DNA from: Ignavibacteriota bacterium
GTDB lineage: Bacteria > Bacteroidota > Ignavibacteria > Tepidaquicellales > OLB5
Direction: 5' to 3'
DNA: 64,000 nucleotides
Assembly: GCA_003820375.1 (NCBI GenBank)
Contig: RPQH01000005.1
Coordinates: 23,806 to 87,805 of the forward strand
Shown here piece by piece: positions 8,923 to 18,238 of this stretch. Each line of letters opens with the position of its first letter. The stretch's first letter is position 1. The position numbers and the translations under genes were made by a program. Under the pieces are notes generated by a model, which worked only from the letters and a program-made list of their open reading frames with translations, did not search any database and was not told where the DNA came from.

Positions 8923-10524
8923 ATGAAAAAAGAAATTTTAATCAGTTCTACCTCGAATGAGAATAGAATTGCTATAACCGAGGACGGCAAGTTAACTGAA
9001 CTATTCATAGAGAATGCACAGTACGAGCGTATCATCGGTGATATTTATTTAGGCAGAGTTGCAAAGGTCATACCCGGTATTAAAGCCGCATTTATTGACC
9101 TTGGATTCAAACAGGATGCATTTCTTCACTTCTCCGATGTTGCAGAGCAAACGGAAGACCTGAAAGCTCTTTTAGGCGGAGAGGATATTGATGACGATGA
9201 CGATGATGATGAGGATGAAAAAAGTTCAGCCCCATATTCAACTACTGCTGTAAGGCATACCACAAGAAGAAGGTATGAACCTCCAAAACTCGAAAGAGAC
9301 CAAAGCATAATTGTTCAGATAACCAAGGAACCGGTAGGCAATAAGGGTGTAAGAGTTACATCTAAAATAGCTTTACCCGGCAGGTATCTTGTTTTTCTTC
9401 CATTTGAAAATAAGGTCAATGCATCTAAACAAATAGCCAACCTGAGAGAAAAAAGACGCCTTAAAAACATTGTTAAAGATTTTAAGCGTGAAACAGGACT
9501 TGAGTTTGGTGCAATAATCAGAACAGTTGCCGAAAATGAGCCGGAAATGGCTATCAGGGAAGACCTTGATAACCTGCTGAGTACATGGAAAGAAATTGAG
9601 AAAAATGTTAAGAATGAAAAGCCGCCCGCAATAATCTACAAAGACCTGTCTATGACTTCAAGTGTTATCAGGGATTTATTCCGTGATGACGTTGTAAAAG
9701 TTTTGATAGACTCAAAGAAGCTTTTTAAGGAAGTTATGTCTTATCTTAAATTAACTTCACCGGCTCTTGTTAATAAAGTAGATTTATACAAAAATTCAGA
9801 TCCCCTTTTCGATGCTTACAGCGTTGAAAAGGAAATACAAACTACTTTTAATAAAAAGATAAACCTGAAAAGCGGAGGTTATATTTTTATTGAGCATACC
9901 GAAGCTATGGTTGTAATAGATGTGAACAGCGGAAAATATGCAAGAAGCAAAGACCAGGAAGTTAATTCACTTAAAACTAATCTTGAAGCTGCAAGGGAAA
10001 TTGTCAGACAGATAAGGTTAAGAGACCTTGGCGGAATTATTGTTATAGACTTTATAGATGTTTATGATGATAAGAATAAGAAAAAGATATATGATGAATT
10101 AAAGAAAGAGTTTAAAAAAGACAGGGCTAAGGTTACAGTTCTTCCAATGTCAGAGTTTGGTCTTGTTCAAATAACAAGACAGCGTGTAAGGCAAAGCATA
10201 GTAAGGTCAGTATCAGAGCAATGCCCTCTGTGCGGCGGAACAGGAATAGTAGAATCTTCATCCAATATTGTAACAAGAATCGAACGCTGGATAAGAAGAT
10301 ACAAATCCCAGTCATCAACACTTTCTTCGGGCAAATTAATATTAAAGGTAAATCCGCAGGTTTATAAGCATCTTAAAGAAGGTACTATAAGCCATATGAC
10401 TAAAATAGCTTTCAAATATCTTATAAGAGTAAAGCTTGTTGAAGAGCCAACGCTTGCTTTACAGGATTTCAGATTTACATTGGCTAAAAATGATCAGGAT
10501 ATAACACAGGAATTTTCTCAATAG
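8923..10524 (+). CDS. rng: Ribonuclease E/G family endoribonuclease
   Basis: This 533-residue single-strand-specific endoribonuclease takes part in mRNA decay and rRNA 5'-end maturation. Its S1 domain starts [24 protein letters not shown] (about 38-61 region). It is split by an acidic/basic linker at about 84-118 (run of Asp, then RHTTRRRY). The catalytic metal-binding acids are Asp333 (VVIDVNSG) and Asp376 (IIVIDFIDV), both shifted by about 30 residues from E. coli RNase E because of the linker. The zinc-link is CPLCGG (Cys434, Cys437). There is no long RNase E-type C-terminal scaffold, so RNase G is the closer name. nadB begins 1 nt after the stop codon. Confidence 0.93.
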   Translation: MKKEILISSTSNENRIAITEDGKLTELFIENAQYERIIGDIYLGRVAKVIPGIKAAFIDLGFKQDAFLHFSDVAEQTEDLKALLGGEDIDDDDDDDEDEKSSAPYSTTAVRHTTRRRYEPPKLERDQSIIVQITKEPVGNKGVRVTSKIALPGRYLVFLPFENKVNASKQIANLREKRRLKNIVKDFKRETGLEFGAIIRTVAENEPEMAIREDLDNLLSTWKEIEKNVKNEKPPAIIYKDLSMTSSVIRDLFRDDVVKVLIDSKKLFKEVMSYLKLTSPALVNKVDLYKNSDPLFDAYSVEKEIQTTFNKKINLKSGGYIFIEHTEAMVVIDVNSGKYARSKDQEVNSLKTNLEAAREIVRQIRLRDLGGIIVIDFIDVYDDKNKKKIYDELKKEFKKDRAKVTVLPMSEFGLVQITRQRVRQSIVRSVSEQCPLCGGTGIVESSSNIVTRIERWIRRYKSQSSTLSSGKLILKVNPQVYKHLKEGTISHMTKIAFKYLIRVKLVEEPTLALQDFRFTLAKNDQDITQEFSQ

Positions 10525-10525
10525 T

Positions 10526-12148
10526 TTGAAAATAAAAACTGACATACTGGTCATTGGAAGTGGTATAGCCGGATTATGGTTCGCTCTTAAAGCATCAAAA
10601 TACGCTGATGTTTTAATTATCACAAAGAAGGATAAAGCAGAATCAAACACCAACTATGCTCAGGGCGGAATAGCTTCTGTAATAGCCCCTGACGATAATT
10701 TCGAACTGCATATTCAGGATACTTTAGGAGCAGGAGCAGGTTTATGCCATATAGATTCCGTACGCCAGATAGTGGAAGAAGGTCCTGAGTTAATTCAGCA
10801 GTTAATTAAGCTTGGAACTGATTTTTCAAAGCATAACGGCAAGCTTGACCTTGGACGTGAAGGCGGCCACTCAAGACAGCGTATAGTACATTCAAAAGAC
10901 CTCACAGGGCGTGAAATTGAACGGGCTTTGCTTCACCAGGTAGCAATAAATAAAAGAATACAAGTATTAGAACATCACACAGCTGTAGAACTCATCACAG
11001 AACATCATTTAACTCCCGGTAAAAAAAGAAAAACCAACTCTGTCAATTGTTACGGTGCCTATGCATTCGATGAAATAAATAATGATATAACTGCAATCAG
11101 GGCAAAGATTACAGCTATATGTTCAGGAGGTATCGGGCAGGTTTATCTGCATACTACAAATCCTGATATTGCAACCGGTGACGGAATAGCGATGGCATAC
11201 AGAAGCGGCTGCAAGATTGGTAATATGGAATTTGTACAATTCCATCCTACCAGCTTATATGAAACTAACCGGGATAAAAAATGGCAGGCATTCCTGATAT
11301 CGGAAGCACTGCGTGGTGCAGGTGCAATTCTTCGCTCTAAAGATGATGAATCTTTTATGGAAAAATATGATAAACGCGGCTCGCTTGCTCCAAGAGATAT
11401 TGTTGCTCGTGCCATTGATAATGAAATGAAAAAATACGGATTGGATTATGTATACCTTGATGTCACTCATGTTGCACTGAAAAAATTAAAAACTCATTTC
11501 CCCAATATCTTTAACAGGTGTCTTGAATCAGGTATCAACATAAAAAAAGAGTATATACCTGTTGTTCCTGCTGTTCATTATATTTGCGGCGGTATCTTAA
11601 GTGACCTTAAAGGCAGGACAAGTTTAAATTATTTATATGCCCTGGGTGAATCTGCAATGACAGGTGTGCATGGTGCAAACCGGTTAGCTTCCAATTCACT
11701 GCTTGAAGCATTAGTATATGCCGATAAAGCAAGTGAAGACTGCAGGCAATTCTTTATTGGAAAGCAGAAGCTAAAGAAAAAAGATAATATCAAAGTTCCG
11801 GAGTGGGATGAAACAGGGACTGTTAATACTGAAGAATGGATATTAATTTCGCAGGATAAAATTGAAATAAAACAGATAATGTCTAATTATGTCGGTATTG
11901 TACGTTCAGACCTTAGGCTGCACAGGGCACTAAGAAGATTAGAACTGATAAATGAAGAGATTGAGAGATTTTATAAAAAAACCAAGATAACTCGTGAACT
12001 GTTAGAGCTGCGTAATATTGCATTAAATGCGTTCCTGATAACCAAATCGGCACTATCAAGAAAAGAATCACGCGGCTTGCATTACAGCACAGATTACCCG
12101 AAAACGAAAAAGAGATATTTAAGAGATACGGTAATTTCGATTAAATGA
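10526..12148 (+). CDS. nadB: L-aspartate oxidase
   Basis: This 540-residue flavoprotein oxidises L-aspartate to iminoaspartate, the first step of de novo NAD synthesis, working with quinolinate synthase NadA. The FAD-binding [15 protein letters not shown] lies at about 9-23, and [10 protein letters not shown] follows. The [10 protein letters not shown] active-site strand, the HPTSL motif and the [17 protein letters not shown]-terminal FAD contact are all present. The start is TTG at 10526, one base after the rng stop, which points to coupled translation. A downstream start would remove the first FAD strand. No other nad gene is in the window. Confidence 0.93.
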   Translation: MKIKTDILVIGSGIAGLWFALKASKYADVLIITKKDKAESNTNYAQGGIASVIAPDDNFELHIQDTLGAGAGLCHIDSVRQIVEEGPELIQQLIKLGTDFSKHNGKLDLGREGGHSRQRIVHSKDLTGREIERALLHQVAINKRIQVLEHHTAVELITEHHLTPGKKRKTNSVNCYGAYAFDEINNDITAIRAKITAICSGGIGQVYLHTTNPDIATGDGIAMAYRSGCKIGNMEFVQFHPTSLYETNRDKKWQAFLISEALRGAGAILRSKDDESFMEKYDKRGSLAPRDIVARAIDNEMKKYGLDYVYLDVTHVALKKLKTHFPNIFNRCLESGINIKKEYIPVVPAVHYICGGILSDLKGRTSLNYLYALGESAMTGVHGANRLASNSLLEALVYADKASEDCRQFFIGKQKLKKKDNIKVPEWDETGTVNTEEWILISQDKIEIKQIMSNYVGIVRSDLRLHRALRRLELINEEIERFYKKTKITRELLELRNIALNAFLITKSALSRKESRGLHYSTDYPKTKKRYLRDTVISIK

Positions 12149-12302
12149 TATTTTAGAGTTTAAGTCAATACTTGTTTCTAATCAAGAACCTGATAACAAT
12201 CAAATAACTGGTCCCTTGAACTAAAGAGCATTGCAAAGCCATTCATTTGGAAAGTTATAAATTGAAATCTTTATAAACCTTATAAACTTTACAAACTGTA
12301 AA

Positions 12303-14765
12303 ATGAAACCGGTAAATAAGACACATGAAAAAGAGATTCTAACTTACAAGCATAAAATTGGTTTGTTGTTAATTTCACTTAGTACTCTTATGCTTGAGTT
12401 TACATTGATAAGAGTATTATCTGTATCCCTTTGGTATCATTTTGCATTTATGATTATAAGTATTGCTTTGCTTGGATTTGGAATTAGCGGTGTAGTTATT
12501 ACAATTTCTGATAAGCTAAATAAAACAGAGGTAAATAAAGCATTAACTTTAGTTTCTATTCTTTATTCAATATCGGTTTTAATTTCATTTGGTTTAATCA
12601 ACAGGATTCCCTTTGAGCCATTTAGTTTATTAGCAGATACAACCCAATTATTATATCTCCCCATTTATTATTTGGCAATAGTACTCCCCTTTTTCTTTGC
12701 CGGTTTAGTTGTCGGATTAATATTTACAAGATTTAAAAATAGTATTAACAGGCTATACTTCTTTGATCTGCTTGGTGCAGGTTTAAGTTGTTTTGTTTTT
12801 ATTCTCGTTCTTCCAAAATACGGCGGTTCAGGCGGAATTGCAGCTGCTTCTATGATTGGTGCTCTAGCGGCTTTATTTTTTTCATCTGAAAAGAGTAAAT
12901 TATCGGGAGCGGGACTTATTGCAGGACTTATATTAATTATTGTAAACGGTTTGTTCTTAACTGCTCCTGACTCATACATGCCAATTAGGGTATCGGATAA
13001 CAAGTTTTACGGAAATTACATTAAAGAAAATCCCGAACTCAAAATATATTCAGAATGGAATACGTTTTCAAAAGTAGATGTGATTAAAGATGATGAAGCA
13101 CCGATTGATGCCTATCCTGTACATACAGCAATAATTGATGAAGGAAATTCCACAACTAATATACCTTACGTTCCAAGGGTAACGGATTCACTCCCTCCCC
13201 CGGCAGATGCATCCAACCTAGCAATGATACTGAAGAAGGATTCAGCTAATGTTTTTGTCGTTGGTTCTGGCGGCGGTGGTGAAATATTGTCGGCACTTTC
13301 TCACAATGCAAAGACAGTTACTGCTGTTGAAATAAATGGCATCCTGAATGACCTGATACAAAAAAGATTTGTAAACGGGTGGACAACAGGTATTGCAAAT
13401 AATAAGAAAGTAAAAATAGTCACAGATGATGCAAGAAGCTGGCTGAGAGGAAAAAGATTAAAATTTGATGTACTGATAAGCGCTCACACTATATCTGCTT
13501 CTGCTACTGCAAGCGGTGCAATGAGCCTGGTCGAAAATTACATCATGACCAAAGAAGCGATACAGGATTACCTCCAGCATTTAAAGCTCGATGGAATACT
13601 TTATATCTCAAGACCTGAACCACAGATACCACGTTTAGTAACTACAATTAAAATCGCTTATGATGAAATGTCAGGTGTGAAATCAAAAAATCATTTCTTC
13701 ATATTCAAAAGACCGCCGACTGAATTTGAAAAAGATATAAGCTTTCTCACGGGTGTAGTTTATAAAAAAGACGGCTTCAATGAATTTGATATTCAGCTTC
13801 TTAAAACTCAGGCGGCATTATTAAACCTTGAAATAGTATATGACCCTGTATCAAATCAGGATGGAATATATAAAGACCTAATTCAAAGCGATAACATATA
13901 TGAAACAGTAAAGAAGTATCCAGGAAAACTGCTTCCTGCTACAGATGATAATCCGTATTTTGAGCACCAGGTTGGATTTACAGAAATAAATCCATCTGAC
14001 TTTAAGGCATCGTTCTCACAAACCGACAGGTCAGTATTTACACTTGTTCAAAAACCGGCCGCCGAATCTACATTGATAGCTATATTGGTTCAGGCGTTAA
14101 TCATATCAACTGTTCTGATTCTTCTTCCAATATATATGAAATTCAGAAAGAATGCTGCAATAAAAAAAATTAAGAAAAGAAAATTCATTCTTTATTTCGC
14201 ATCGCTTGGTCTTGCATATATAATGATTGAGATATGCCTGATACAGAAATTCACTTTATTCCTTGGTCAGCCTGTTTATACAATGCTTACAGTAATTTCA
14301 ACGATGCTTATTTTTTCAGGTATCGGCAGCATGTTCTCTGAGCAAATTCTTAAACGGATTAAAGGTGACCCGTTTTACATTTTTGTTTTCATTACGGTTT
14401 ATACAATTCTCATTGGATTGCTTAATCCGGTTATCTTTGATGCACTTGTACGTGCTGATATAATATTCAGGATATTAATTTCAATCGGATTAATTGCACC
14501 ATTGGCGTTTGCTATGGGTATGCCGTTCCCCTATGGATTTAGAATGATAAATTATAATGATGTTAATGTTACCAGGTATCTTACAGCTTACTCCTGGGGA
14601 ATAAACGGTTTCTTTTCAGTGCTGGGAAGCATACTTGTTGTAATGTTTTCGATGACGTTCGGATTCAGAATTGTATTTATATTATCGGCGTTAATTTATG
14701 CGGCAGCATATTTTACAGTCAGGGTTGTAAAACCAAAATCACAGCCTGTAGTACATAAGGTTTAG
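12303..14765 (+). CDS. Membrane-embedded spermidine-synthase-like protein
   Basis: This 820-residue fusion has about seven to eight N-terminal membrane helices (to about residue 220). Next is a cytosolic SAM-fold domain resembling spermidine synthase: VFVVGSGGGGEILSAL near 318-333, then the acidic VEIN that would bind ribose, then DDARSWLRG. At least six more helices lie from about 590 to the end. The family is common in Bacteria but its substrate is unknown, and polyamine synthesis is not established. The catalytic Asp pair of true spermidine synthases cannot be confirmed. The gene sits alone after nadB behind a 154-bp gap ending in TTATAAAC-type words like those at 5772. Confidence 0.75.
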   Translation: MKPVNKTHEKEILTYKHKIGLLLISLSTLMLEFTLIRVLSVSLWYHFAFMIISIALLGFGISGVVITISDKLNKTEVNKALTLVSILYSISVLISFGLINRIPFEPFSLLADTTQLLYLPIYYLAIVLPFFFAGLVVGLIFTRFKNSINRLYFFDLLGAGLSCFVFILVLPKYGGSGGIAAASMIGALAALFFSSEKSKLSGAGLIAGLILIIVNGLFLTAPDSYMPIRVSDNKFYGNYIKENPELKIYSEWNTFSKVDVIKDDEAPIDAYPVHTAIIDEGNSTTNIPYVPRVTDSLPPPADASNLAMILKKDSANVFVVGSGGGGEILSALSHNAKTVTAVEINGILNDLIQKRFVNGWTTGIANNKKVKIVTDDARSWLRGKRLKFDVLISAHTISASATASGAMSLVENYIMTKEAIQDYLQHLKLDGILYISRPEPQIPRLVTTIKIAYDEMSGVKSKNHFFIFKRPPTEFEKDISFLTGVVYKKDGFNEFDIQLLKTQAALLNLEIVYDPVSNQDGIYKDLIQSDNIYETVKKYPGKLLPATDDNPYFEHQVGFTEINPSDFKASFSQTDRSVFTLVQKPAAESTLIAILVQALIISTVLILLPIYMKFRKNAAIKKIKKRKFILYFASLGLAYIMIEICLIQKFTLFLGQPVYTMLTVISTMLIFSGIGSMFSEQILKRIKGDPFYIFVFITVYTILIGLLNPVIFDALVRADIIFRILISIGLIAPLAFAMGMPFPYGFRMINYNDVNVTRYLTAYSWGINGFFSVLGSILVVMFSMTFGFRIVFILSALIYAAAYFTVRVVKPKSQPVVHKV

Positions 14766-14770
14766 TATTA

Positions 14771-15094
14771 TTATGTTAATAATATAATAAGCAATGCTGC
14801 AGCAGACATAACAAAAGATACAGATGAAATTATAAGTATATAGAGCACACTTTTACGTACTTTTATTAAAGCATTACTTACCTCTTCAAGTTGTTCGGCA
14901 ATTTCATGATTTAGCTTATTCTGGTCTTTAAGTTTTTTCTCCAATAATTCTACTTTAAATTCAAGACTGCTTTCAACCTCCTGTATTTTATTATTTGTTT
15001 CCTTCCTGACTTTTTTTACTAAGTCAGAAGCAGTCTGAAGAATCGGAGACACCTTAAATAACACTTCTAATATTTGAATAAAAGGTAATGGCAT
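14771..15094 (-). CDS. Small coiled-coil protein with C-terminal membrane anchor
   Basis: I do not recognise a family for this 107-residue protein. It has a short N-terminal amphipathic stretch (MPLPFIQILEVLFKV) and a charged coiled coil at about 22-78 (KKVRKETNNKIQEVESSLEF, then KKLKDQNKLNHEIAEQLEEV). One strong membrane helix lies at about 83-106 (VLYILIISSVSFVMSAAALLI). The topology suggests a tail-anchored protein with a cytosolic coiled coil. It converges on the gene at 12303 with 5 bp between the stops, and the repeat island begins just upstream of it. It could be a phage-holin-like or membrane-organising protein, but there is no phage context. Confidence 0.6.
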   Translation of the reverse strand: MPLPFIQILEVLFKVSPILQTASDLVKKVRKETNNKIQEVESSLEFKVELLEKKLKDQNKLNHEIAEQLEEVSNALIKVRKSVLYILIISSVSFVMSAAALLIILLT

Positions 15095-15123
15095 AATAAA
15101 TAGAATAACATGAAAAGGGTTCT

Positions 15124-15168
15124 TTAAGTTCGTTAAGTTTGTTAAGTTCGTTAAGTTTATTAAGTTTG
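15124..15168. repeat. 9-bp tandem array TTAAGTTYG
   Basis: Five units of exactly 9 bp (TTAAGTTCG, TTAAGTTTG, TTAAGTTCG, TTAAGTTTA, TTAAGTTTG) run in tandem just upstream of the small coiled-coil gene. Confidence 0.85.
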
Positions 15169-15179
15169 TAATTAAGAGA

Positions 15180-15274
15180 CAGTGTCAGGTCGTAGTTTGA
15201 CATTTCACTTACGGAGCAGTGTCATGTCTTAGGTTGAATCTTTACTTCTGAGGCAGTGTCAGGTCTTATTTTGA
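15180..15274. repeat. Three direct repeats with exact 37-bp period
   Basis: CAGTGTCAGGTCGTAGTTTG and variants start at 15180, 15217 and 15254; each unit is 21 bp with 16-bp spacers that are themselves partly alike. An inverted fragment (TGACCTGACACTTG) lies at about 15346-15359, followed by an inverted CTTGCC/GGCAAG pair. Three units with similar spacers do not make a CRISPR. The pattern is closer to REP-like repeats. Confidence 0.7.
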
Positions 15275-15651
15275 GAATATGGATTAACTTAGATTAACTG
15301 ATATGTATGCCAGAGAAAGAAAGAACTTAATTTAACTGAAATTGACCTGACACTTGCCAGAGGCAGACAGGCAAGCGTCAGCTTAAGATTACCGGAGGAT
15401 TTACAACTCTCCAACTCACAACTCTCCAACTCCCGAATTTTTCATTTTTATACTTTTTTGTTTCTATATCTGTCCCTGGTATTAAGCTCAGGATAAATTT
15501 ATTTTACGACCGGAAGATCATGATTTCGATATTGACAAAGAACGACAGTAAGTGATATTTTGCAGTAATTCTCACTACTATATAAAAATAATATAGAGAT
15601 TGCCTCTTGTCAAGTTTTATCTCAAAATAGTTTAGAGTGTATTGAATAATT

Positions 15652-15687
15652 CATCAAATTTATCAGATTTATCACATTTATCAGATT
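15652..15687. repeat. 9-bp array TATCAGATT
   Basis: Four 9-bp units (CATCAAATT, TATCAGATT, TATCACATT, TATCAGATT). The same word is used in the larger array at 17621 and, reverse-complemented, at 18166 and around 22530. Confidence 0.8.
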
Positions 15688-15763
15688 GGAAGAGTAAACA
15701 GGATAACAATTCCTCCTTATCAAGGGTGCCAGTGGGATTGGTTCTGATTTGATTTGGATAATC

Positions 15764-16065
15764 TTAAAGTAATACTTTAACTCTCAAATATCTGCGACAA
15801 TAATTAGCATATTTTGTTTCTAAAACCCGAAATTACCGTGGGCAGGAGTAGTTTTTCGAAAACCTCGTTTCCTGCTTGTAATCGCCATTTTTTGAGCAAT
15901 TTTTAACACTTTGGTCACGAGTTATCTCTTTATACTGCAATGAGTTACAGCGATATTTTGAAAACTCCTGCCCAAATACTGCCCGCTAAGTGCCCGTAAA
16001 GTGCCTGCTGAATGCCCATAGAGTGCCCACTGAGTGACCGCTGGATGACCGCTGATTGTCTGAAT
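15764..16065 (-). repeat. Composite dispersed element, copy A
   Basis: Read on the minus strand, 16065-15967 is an array of nine 11-bp units (consensus about CAGCGGGCACT, degenerate). A 19-bp spacer and then a 184-bp body (15947-15764) follow. The body matches copy B at 55330-55524 in four ordered blocks. These are a 27-bp block 24/27 identical, a GGCGATT/GGAAACG block at the same offset (61), a 15-bp block 14/15 identical (AATTATTGTCGC core), and a terminal block 18/20 identical ending TTAAAGTATTACTTTAA. Copy A also has a 10-bp inverted repeat GGGCAGGAGT (15840-15849, 15964-15973). No protein is encoded in either strand. Confidence 0.8.
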
Positions 16066-16338
16066 CATCCCAGAGGGATCCCAATGGGACAGATGACACT
16101 GATTTCACTGAAATTTCACAGATGCGGCTTTAACTATTGTGTTATTTCCGCCCGCCTGTACACGCAAGGCAAGCAAAAAAACGTTAAGAATGAAGAATAT
16201 GAAGTTATAGATTTACACTAACTGCCGGTATGGAGAATACCCGCAATTATACCAATTTTTATCTCAAATCCTCCAAAATTTAGTACATTGATACCCTATT
16301 CATTTTCAATTATATTGCCTGATTAATTTAATAAATTT

Positions 16339-17619
16339 ATGGAAGTTAAGATAAACAGTATAGATAAGGTTAAACAGGAAGTCGAGTTTGAAATACCATA
16401 CTCAGAACTTACCCCGCATTTTGAAAAAGCCCTTCTAAAGTATAAAAACAAGGTAAATATCCCCGGTTTCCGTAAAGGGAAAGCACCTGTTTCTATGATT
16501 AAAAAGATGTACGGCGATATGATAGAGCAAGGCTCATTGGAAGACGTTGCCAATGATGTATTCAAAGAATATTTGAAGAACAATGAGGTTCCTATCCTTG
16601 GTGAAGGTGCTCTTGTTGATATGGACTATCAGCCAAAGGAATTGTTTAAGTTCAAAATCACTTACGAAATAAAACCTGAATTTGAAGTAACAAATTACAA
16701 AGGCATTGATGTAAACAAAACAATATACCCTGTCAATGACCACTCAATTGATGATGAAATAAAATATCTGCGTTCAAAGCATGTTACATATGAAGAAGCA
16801 CAAATAGCGGAAGATAATGAACATGTTCTGACTTTGGATATTCAAAAGCTTGATGATGCCGGAATGCCTGTAATCGGTCAGCATGATAAAGATATAAAAT
16901 TCTATCTCAATGATGAACAGCTAAGTCCTGATTTGAAGAAACAGCTTGAAGGTATGGCAGTTGGTGATGAAAGATTATTGACTGTAACAGCTAATGAACA
17001 ACAGGAAAAACCGGATAAATACCAGGCAATAGCAATGAAGGTGGAAAAAGTAATATATCCTGAACTTACAGCCGAGTTCTTTAAAAAAGTTTATAAGGAC
17101 GAAATAAAAGATGAAGCTGAATTCAGAAATAAGATAAAAGAGGACCTTGAAAAGATATATTCGAATATGACTGAACAGGAATTGAAGAATAATGTAATAA
17201 GTGAATTGGTTAAGCTTAATGATGTCCCTGTTCCTGATGTGCTTGTTGAAAATGTATTAAACAATAATATCGAAGATATGAAAACCCAGCATCCAAAACG
17301 CGAGCTGCCGGCTGATTTTAACGAAGCGGAATACAGAAAAACAAGAAGAGCAGATGCGATAATGCAGGTTAAATGGTATTTGATAAGAGATAAAATAATG
17401 GAAGCGGAAAAAATTGAGGTTACAGATGAAGATATTGAGCCGCTCATTACTGAAGATGCAGTAAAATATAATATCCCTGCTGATAAATTAAGAAATATTT
17501 ATAAAGAAAATCCTGAAGTTAAATACCGTTTGCTTGATAAAAAGCTAATGGATTTCCTGATTCAGAACGCTAATATTAAAGATGTTGTTCATACTCATGA
17601 GCACAAGATAGAAACTTAA
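16339..17619 (+). CDS. tig: Trigger factor (ribosome-associated chaperone)
   Basis: This 426-residue trigger factor binds the ribosome near the exit tunnel and shields nascent chains. The N-terminal ribosome-binding domain has the signature GFRKGKAP (43-50). The middle FKBP-like PPIase domain (about 150-245) is divergent, and the helical C-terminal arms run from about 255 to 410, ending in a His-rich VHTHEHK tail. Its start at ATG 16339 fits the family N-terminus exactly. clpP follows downstream, as in the widespread tig-clpP-clpX order, but a four-helix-bundle gene lies between them and clpX does not follow here. The stop codon is 1 bp from a 9-bp repeat array. Confidence 0.95.
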   Translation: MEVKINSIDKVKQEVEFEIPYSELTPHFEKALLKYKNKVNIPGFRKGKAPVSMIKKMYGDMIEQGSLEDVANDVFKEYLKNNEVPILGEGALVDMDYQPKELFKFKITYEIKPEFEVTNYKGIDVNKTIYPVNDHSIDDEIKYLRSKHVTYEEAQIAEDNEHVLTLDIQKLDDAGMPVIGQHDKDIKFYLNDEQLSPDLKKQLEGMAVGDERLLTVTANEQQEKPDKYQAIAMKVEKVIYPELTAEFFKKVYKDEIKDEAEFRNKIKEDLEKIYSNMTEQELKNNVISELVKLNDVPVPDVLVENVLNNNIEDMKTQHPKRELPADFNEAEYRKTRRADAIMQVKWYLIRDKIMEAEKIEVTDEDIEPLITEDAVKYNIPADKLRNIYKENPEVKYRLLDKKLMDFLIQNANIKDVVHTHEHKIET

Positions 17620-17620
17620 T

Positions 17621-17710
17621 TCATCAGATTTATCAGATTAGTCAGATTCATCAGATTAGTCAGATTTATCGGATTAGTCAGATTTGTTTGATTAATCGAA
17701 TTAATAGATT
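17621..17710. repeat. 9-bp array (TCAGATTNA), left flank of the S23 gene
   Basis: About ten degenerate 9-bp units of TATCAGATT / AGTCAGATT type start directly after the tig stop. The right flank of the next gene carries the reverse-complementary word AATCTGATG (18166-18214), so transcripts across the gene could pair these flanks. Confidence 0.85.
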
Positions 17711-17776
17711 TTTTTTTAAATAAATTAAATCTGTTAAATTTCCTAATTAACTAATTTTTAAATAAAATTTATTAAA

Positions 17777-18148
17777 ATGAAATTTAACAGATTTGAAGAA
17801 ATTGAAGTGTGGCAAATTTCGAGGGAGTTTGTTAAAGATATTTACAAAATCACAGGTAATGCTGAATATTTAAAAGATTATGATTTAAGAAAACAAATGC
17901 GAAGATGTGCAGTTTCAATTCCCAGTAATATTGCTGAAGGTTATGAGAGAAAATCCAATACTGAGTTTATACGGTTTTTATATATTTCCAAAGGTTCTGC
18001 CGGAGAATTAAGAACACAATTATATTTCTCCAAAGATCTTGAATATATCGATGATAAAACATTTAATGATCTTTTATGCAGAAGCGAGGAAATATCAAGA
18101 AGTTTATCCGGCTTTATAAAATATCTTGAATCAACTTCAAGAAAATGA
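17777..18148 (+). CDS. Four-helix-bundle protein (23S rRNA intervening-sequence / S23 family)
   Basis: This 123-residue protein is of the IVS/S23 family. It opens RFEEIEVWQISREFVKDIY, has the hallmark DLRKQMRRCAVSIPSNIAEG (about 36-55), then the NTEFIRFLYISKGSAGELRT helix. The family was first found inside 23S rRNA intervening sequences and shares its fold with Avd, the accessory protein of diversity-generating retroelements. Its own function is unknown. No reverse transcriptase or variable repeat is near. The gene is lodged between tig and clpP and flanked by inverted arrays of short words, as if it arrived as a unit. Confidence 0.85.
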   Translation: MKFNRFEEIEVWQISREFVKDIYKITGNAEYLKDYDLRKQMRRCAVSIPSNIAEGYERKSNTEFIRFLYISKGSAGELRTQLYFSKDLEYIDDKTFNDLLCRSEEISRSLSGFIKYLESTSRK

Positions 18149-18165
18149 ATACGGATGCGGTTCTT

Positions 18166-18214
18166 AAATCTGATGAATCTGATGAATCTGATAAATCTGA
18201 TGAATCTGATAATC
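18166..18214. repeat. 9-bp array (AATCTGATG), right flank of the S23 gene
   Basis: About five 9-bp units (AATCTGATG, AATCTGATG, AATCTGATA, AATCTGATG, AATCTGATA) end just before the clpP ribosome binding site. They are reverse complements of the units at 17621-17710. Confidence 0.85.
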
Positions 18215-18238
18215 GAGTTTAAAATAGAAAGGAACAAA

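Larger units (their letters stand above)
15095..16338. other. Gene-free repeat island
   Basis: This 1244-bp gap has no credible gene. In order it holds a 9-bp array (15124-15168), three 37-bp-spaced direct repeats (15180-15274), another 9-bp array (15652-15687) and composite element copy A (15764-16065). A GGATCCCAATGGGACAGAT word (from about 16077) also occurs in altered form before dnaN. The segment before trigger factor should contain its promoter, but I could not pick one out. Confidence 0.75.

Noticed and set aside
16012..16221. 69-codon plus-strand ORF
   Set aside because: It starts inside the 11-bp array of composite element A, has no ribosome binding site, and its composition follows the repeats.
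18155..18238. N-terminal extension of clpP
   Set aside because: It translates the 9-bp word array into repeated NLMNL. The ATG at 18239 has a good ribosome binding site and the normal ClpP start.
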